From NCBI GenBank assembly GCA_022059125.1, contig JAEUWY010000023.1:1364001-1428000 (forward strand): 64,000 nucleotides of DNA, read 5' to 3'. The notes under the pieces are model-generated. The model was not told the DNA's origin. It saw nothing but the letters and a program-made list of their open reading frames with translations, and searched no databases. Every line of letters begins with the position of its first letter. Position 1 is the first letter of the stretch. A program made the position numbers and the translations under genes. This DNA comes from Corynespora cassiicola (Eukaryota > Ascomycota > Dothideomycetes > Pleosporales > Corynesporascaceae). Shown here one piece after another: positions 59,323 to 64,000 of this stretch.

Positions 59323-60507
59323 CTAAGCCTCCACTGCACCCCAAAACGCAGCAGACTCATTTCCCTGATGTACCTTACCAACAGAGAGACTCGAAGCATC
59401 CTCCTGCTCTTGCACATACCGCTCCACTGCCTTGATCCACCCCATTCTCTCCGCCCGGCTTGCACCCTGGCCTTCCCAAACCCAGAGGGCCTTTCCAGAA
59501 TCGAGAAGAAAAACATCGTCCTCTGCGAAGTCCCCACGTCCAATTGAATTCCCCTCCTTGACAAGTTCAAAAGATAAATCGCCATCTGCATCGCTAATAC
59601 GAAATAGTTTCTTGACTTCACGCTCTGATGCAGAAGATACCGGACGCTCGGCCTTGAAGGTGATCTCTCGTGGATTCACATCCTGTCCGCCAAGATAGTC
59701 GACAACGATCTTGGACCTAGATTCAGACTGGGAGAGTACTTCGACATCGACGTGTTTGGCGATAGTCAGATCGTTGACCACCTGGGCAGCCTTGAGTCTC
59801 TCCATGGGAGCACAGCTTTGGCCCTGCCAGACGAAAATCTTGTCCCCCTTGTCCAATACAAACACATCGCCTTCGTCGAGGCTCTGCCACGTCGGCTCAA
59901 CCTCATGGACTAGGACGGCGTCGCGGCCAGCAGTGGGGCTGGGATGCTTGAAGATGCGCAGCAGAGTATCGGTATGGACGGGCTCTTCGTTTGTCTCGAC
60001 ATGCGTGAAGCCGGACTTGACCCCACCCCGGAGAATCTTGAAGCGGGGAAAAAGGCGCGAGAAGGCGTCAGAGGGAGACGACTGCAGCTCGCGATGCTGC
60101 GTAGCGGCGCCGTGAAGGAACTCGTCCAGTTCGACCGTCTTGTAGGCTGCTGTACCCGCTTCGTCCTGGCTGGTGTGCTTCCCCAGCCAGAAGAAGATGT
60201 CGTGAACCATTTTGGCATCTCCACCGGCATCTTCCCCTTGCTTGACTTGCTCTGAGAGTAGCACAATGTAGGAGTCGCCCTCGTGGAAGCTGCCATGCTT
60301 CTCCTTTGGCCAAGTGATCACCTCAAAATCCTCGATGCGCCATATAAAAAGACCTGGCTGAACGCCAACTATGCCGTTATTCCAAGCCGGCTCTGTTGTC
60401 GCAGACTGGTGTTTGACTTGGTGGTCAATGCCCGAGTTCACGAGCGACACATTCGAGTCGCGCCAATCGTATTCCTCCTGGTGCACAAGTCCATTGGTGG
60501 GAGGCAT
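59323..60507 (-). CDS. Gelsolin/severin-like actin-binding protein
   Basis: 394 aa, single exon. It starts MPPTNGLVHQEEYDWRDSNV, the usual N-terminus of fungal severin-type proteins. Three gelsolin repeats are seen: repeat 1 at about 45-150 (GLFIWRIEDFEVI, GDSYIVLL, IFFWLGKHTSQDEAGTAAYK, where the DE.GTAAYK stretch is the strongest signature), repeat 2 at about 185-275 (DVFVLDKGDKIFVWQG) and repeat 3 at about 310-385 (DVFLLDSGKALWVWEG). Proteins of this class sever or cap actin filaments in a Ca2+-dependent way in the cytoplasm. Three repeats and about 390 residues is the normal fungal size. The MFS transporter gene lies upstream on the same strand with 342 bp between them. Confidence 0.95.
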   Translation of the reverse strand: MPPTNGLVHQEEYDWRDSNVSLVNSGIDHQVKHQSATTEPAWNNGIVGVQPGLFIWRIEDFEVITWPKEKHGSFHEGDSYIVLLSEQVKQGEDAGGDAKMVHDIFFWLGKHTSQDEAGTAAYKTVELDEFLHGAATQHRELQSSPSDAFSRLFPRFKILRGGVKSGFTHVETNEEPVHTDTLLRIFKHPSPTAGRDAVLVHEVEPTWQSLDEGDVFVLDKGDKIFVWQGQSCAPMERLKAAQVVNDLTIAKHVDVEVLSQSESRSKIVVDYLGGQDVNPREITFKAERPVSSASEREVKKLFRISDADGDLSFELVKEGNSIGRGDFAEDDVFLLDSGKALWVWEGQGASRAERMGWIKAVERYVQEQEDASSLSVGKVHQGNESAAFWGAVEA

Positions 60508-60849
60508 GGTGTGGATTTACCGAGTGTGGTGTTCGAACAGAAGCAACGAGGTAGAAAACAGCTGGTGGAGGGCGCAGACGAATTGGTGGGGTGGGAAACT
60601 TGAGACGAGACGCGACACGTTTGACGTCATTGCTATTTTTAGCCGCCATACACAACGGCACGTACGAGGACGTTTGTGGATTGGATGGAGTAAGAGCATT
60701 TGAATTTCATAACAATACAACTGTTGTACGGTCCGTAACACATAAGATATATTCTAATCGCGACTCAACCGCCGTATCCCCCGTGTTGCCCCGCAACATT
60801 TTTCGTCATGTGCGAGTTCAAGCCTTCCCCAGGAGAGGAAAAAGGGCTT

Positions 60850-62526
60850 CTAATAGACGTAGAAGACGCTGGTCTCGTTGTCAGACTCGCGGAGCTTCTT
60901 GTTCCTCCTCTTCATGATGAACTTGGCGAGCCACGCCAGCGCAGCTGTTGCCATGGAGAAACCAGCTGATGAGCCAAGCGCAATGGCATAGCGAGGCTCA
61001 TCGGATTTGGGCCAGAGGTAGGGTGTCCTGTTTGATTGGGTTAGTTAAAATGCTAAGCCATACGAGCGTGCCTGGGCAGACTTACCAGATGAAAGAAGCG
61101 TTCATGATTGTAGTGACGATGCCAATGGCAACAGCCTTCTTCTCCTTGGTCTGGCCGCAGGTGGATCCGCACCATCCAAGAATCAGGGAGTTGACACCGT
61201 AAGTGCCAATGGTGAAGATGACCATGGACACGTATCGTCCGGCAAGGTCCATAGTGGCGCAGGCGGCTACGAATCCGATGGTTGCGACCGCCTTGGAGAT
61301 TGTAATGTGCCATGTTCTCTCGTTGAATTTACCGGAGCTCCATGAGACGGCGATGGTAACTGCTCCGGCAATGAGGTAAGGAGGGCAGGTGAGCACAAGG
61401 GTGATGGTCTCATTGAAGCCAAGGGTCTCGACGACGGTGGGAAAGAAATTCTTGAAGCCGTTTGCAGCCAAGTGCATATGCGCCATCATGGCAAAGATCC
61501 AGACCATGGGGTCCTTGCCTGCCTGCTTCAATCCATTCCATGTCGATGTTTCACCCTTGTTCTGTACCGTATCAAGTTCCATGCGGTTGGTGGCGAGGTC
61601 GCGCTCCTCCTGGGTAAGCCACTTCGTGTCATGTGGGAAGTCGGGGAGCAGGAAGAAGCCAACAATGGCGATGACGAAGGTAACAGCACCCTGTAGGATG
61701 AAGAGCCAGCGCCAGCCAGAGAGGCCAGCAACGTCGTCTAGCCCATGGAAGATGCCAGCTGCAATCAGACCAGCAAATGCTGTGGCGAGGATGTTTCCAG
61801 TGTAGAGAATTGCAATGCGAGTTGCGACCTCCTTGCGCGTATAGAAGATGGACAGCAAGTAGACGGCGCCGGGGTAGTAGGGTGCTTCGGTGACTCCGAG
61901 GAAGAAGCGCGTGAGTAACAGGCCAGTAAAGTCCTTCGATACAGCCGTAAGAGCGCTAACAATGGCCCAGAGCATCATGGCGACGCCCATGTACCGGCCT
62001 AGCAATGTTAGCGTCGTGAAAAATAGACGGGCCGATAGCGGGGTTTAGTCTCACTTGGGCGCGTGCGTGTGAGGAACATGTTGGACGGGATCTGGCCGAG
62101 GAGATAGCCGACGAAGAGGATGGAGACGCACGTCTGATACTGGGTGCTGCTCAGATTGAGGTCCTCTTCGAGATCATTGATGCGGGCGAGGGCAATGGCG
62201 TTGCGGTCAAGGTAGTTGAGCCTGCACTTGGGCGTCAGTTTGACATTCTGGGTCGAATGGCACCATGTTCAGTCTTGTTCTTACCAGTACATGCTCCAGA
62301 GCATAGGCTATGCGAGTTAGCAAGGCAAATCGTGCAAAGTATGGTTCACTCGACTAACCATGATCCATCGGTCCAACTTCTTGACGAGAGCAATCTCGCG
62401 GGGGTCCGTCTTCTCGTGAGCGCCAGAATAATCCTGCTTATCGACAATGGGAATGGGCTTCTGAATGTCGTTGGTTTGCTGGCGCTCCAGCATCTGGACC
62501 TCGTTGTCCTTGTGGTCGACACCCAT
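60850..62526 (-). CDS. MFS transporter, allantoate permease (Dal5-like, ACS) family
   Basis: Model: complement(join(60850..61027, 61086..61998, 62055..62221, 62285..62307, 62359..62526)), 482 aa. The four introns are 58, 56, 63 and 51 nt, and one exon is only 23 nt. All junctions are GT-AG and keep frame. The start MGVDHKDNEVQML is followed by a cytosolic tail, then RWIMPMLWSMYWLNYLDRNA (first membrane helix with the family's LNYLDR.A motif). QIPSNMFLTRTRPSRYMG is the typical loop of this family, then RFFLGVTEAPYYPG. About 12 membrane segments are expected. Such permeases import anionic organic substrates (allantoate, ureidosuccinate, vitamins and related carboxylates) by proton symport at the plasma membrane. 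The substrate cannot be told from sequence. The C-terminus is basic (KRRNKK). Confidence 0.93.
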
Positions 62527-64000
62527 GTTGCACGGTGGATATGCAGTAATGCAGTGCAAGTTCGAAGAGGGCTGCAAGGAGAGCAATGATCTGGGGCACA
62601 AGTCACGAGTGCGGAGAAAGATGGGCTGACGGGATCCCCAAACTCTGGTGATCTGGGGAAAAGACAGTGGATGTCCCAGGCACCTGGGCCTTTATATCCA
62701 CTTGGGAGCGCAATACATAGCGTGTTGCATCGCACCACGCCCAGAGATATTGCTGATCCGAAGAGGCAAGGGGTCGGCTACTGCGTGAGCGGCGCATACC
62801 AAGACGCGGACCAAGAAGACTCAAGACGAGCCTGGCAAACACTTCTCCCGGCCGCCTTGGGCAGGTGAGGCATTTCCCCGTGGCCCAATAGTTCGTGTGA
62901 TCGGGACTGAACGGGCACCACCCTGGGCCATGCCCGCCCATTCGCAGTATCAAGTCGGCAACCAAGACTTGAGCGGAGCTACAGAGAGCACATGTCGGAC
63001 ACCTGAGGCTGCAAGTAGCCCCACACCAAGTAGATGCTGACTAGAGGCGCTGCAGGCGCGGGCCATTGGTTTGTCATGGGATGGCTGTCTTGCTGACGGT
63101 TCTACACGTCTGATGGCAAGGGATGCGATACAACAGCAACAGCAGGAGCAACAGCAGGGTGGGTGCGATGAGCGAGGCAGACGCCGCAAGGGCGGCCACG
63201 ATGCCAAACAGGGGCGCCGGCTTGGGGTTGGCTTGCCATGTCGGCTTGCCACGTCGGCTGAAGCCGCGTCGGATGAAGGCATCGCATGACGGCGACGATA
63301 ACAGGAACGCCCGCCCGCGGAAGAAGCGCAGTGGCAATGCTTCGCGGTCTCGCAGCGAGGCTTGACCTGGGGGGAGCGGTGTAGGCGGGCTCGAGTTGGG
63401 GCGTCGAGGCGGTTGCTTAGCAAAGGATTCTGGAGCAACGAGAAAAGAGGAGAAGAAGGCATGGCAAGCCACAAATTCTTGGAAAAAGCGCGGCGCCAAC
63501 TGCTTTATCAACCTTTTGCGACGGGCAGGGCCAGGTGGTGAGGGCAGGATTCCCGAATTAGAGCAAGCCGGCCGTTGGACTTGGGGCGGGCCAAGGAGCC
63601 CAGATGGATCTGCATGCGGGGAAGTCTGGGGTGTGGCGCGGGACAGGAGAGTTCCAGGGCATGGTCGCGTTCTTGTGTGTGGGGTCCCTGTGGGTTTGGG
63701 CGAAGTTTTTGCGTGCCGCGTGTTACGGCGTGCCGCAAAACGAATCATTTGGAAACCTTTTCTCAGCCGGCCGCCCGTCGAGGTGCGTCCCAGGCGCGTC
63801 CCAGGTCCGCCCCCAAGGGCTTGGGTTGTCAGTGGTCGCATGGGCGCGGGGGTTGGCTCCGTCTGGCGGCCCCCGTATCGAGGCCAGGCGGCCGGAAGCT
63901 GCACCCATGGCTGGCCCACGGTTTCGCCGCACGTCCAATGGGCCGGCGGGCCAAGTCGGTCGCCATGTCGGCAGTCGAGTCGCTCAGGACAGGGTGACGG
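62527..64000. other. Upstream region of the transporter gene, GC-rich, no gene
   Basis: Should contain the promoter of the MFS gene just above 62,526. Beyond that, frames on both strands (for example 63,074-63,919) overlap heavily and look like GC-rich chance frames. A CAG-rich stretch lies at 63,131-63,160 and a short GGCGCGTCCCA direct repeat at about 63,792-63,815. Confidence 0.5.

Noticed and set aside
63074..63919. 281-codon minus-strand open frame
   Set aside because: Arg/Pro-rich, CAG-repeat derived Leu/Val run, overlapped on both strands, no family features.
1..64000. CRISPR array, tRNA or rRNA genes
   Set aside because: Repeat arrays seen are minisatellites, LTRs or inverted termini, without regular spacers. 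I found no tRNA B-box in a plausible cloverleaf and no rRNA sequence.

Overview
The window looks like a filamentous ascomycete chromosome with a two-speed layout. A Pleosporales/Dothideomycete-type genome is my inference, from the repeat-induced point mutation (RIP) blocks, the Fot1-like elements of about 1.85 kb and the short-intron genes. Positions 1-12.5 kb and 16.2-42.3 kb are extremely AT-rich, RIP-mutated, nested transposon DNA. Positions 12.7-16.2 kb form a small gene-bearing island between these blocks. From 42.3 kb to the end the DNA is balanced to GC-rich and holds ordinary single-copy genes separated by long intergenic stretches.

The AT-rich blocks can be partly taken apart. A minus-strand Ty3/gypsy element with about 200-bp terminal repeats fills 0.52-6.85 kb. 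It is followed by a plus-strand chromovirus pol fragment (6.85-10.7 kb) and by degenerate LTR pieces that bracket a RIP-killed fragment of a NACHT/STAND NLR-like gene (about 12.0-12.4 kb). The second block holds a long inverted repeat, a 2.1-kb Tc1/mariner element, and a gypsy chromovirus (element C, 22,915-41,329, 218-bp LTRs, TSD TTAGT). Element C was itself hit by another chromovirus (element B, 23,376-30,139, 443-bp LTRs, TSD ATCTA) and by two Fot1/pogo elements (30,763-32,604 and 39,390-41,249, each with TA duplications). Removing the inserts gives a 7.94-kb element C. The second Fot1 copy sits inside element C's right-hand LTR, and the intact left-hand LTR shows the empty site.

The island at 13.1-14.2 kb carries an apparently intact five-exon gene for a secreted ThuA-like protein. 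At the right edge of the AT-rich DNA lie a Zn2Cys6 transcription factor gene, whose stop codon falls in AT-rich sequence, and directly upstream on the same strand an NmrA-like NAD(P)-binding protein gene. The GC-rich half holds a two-exon gene for a low-complexity, His-rich protein of 494 aa, a roughly 8-kb stretch without a clear gene (it has a few coding-like fragments near 55.5-56.4 kb), a three-domain gelsolin/severin gene, and a five-exon allantoate-permease-like MFS transporter gene. The last 1.4 kb shows no supportable gene.

No rRNA, tRNA or CRISPR array was recognised. All element boundaries, splice sites and translations were worked out by eye from the sequence. Family names rest on remembered motifs, not on searches.
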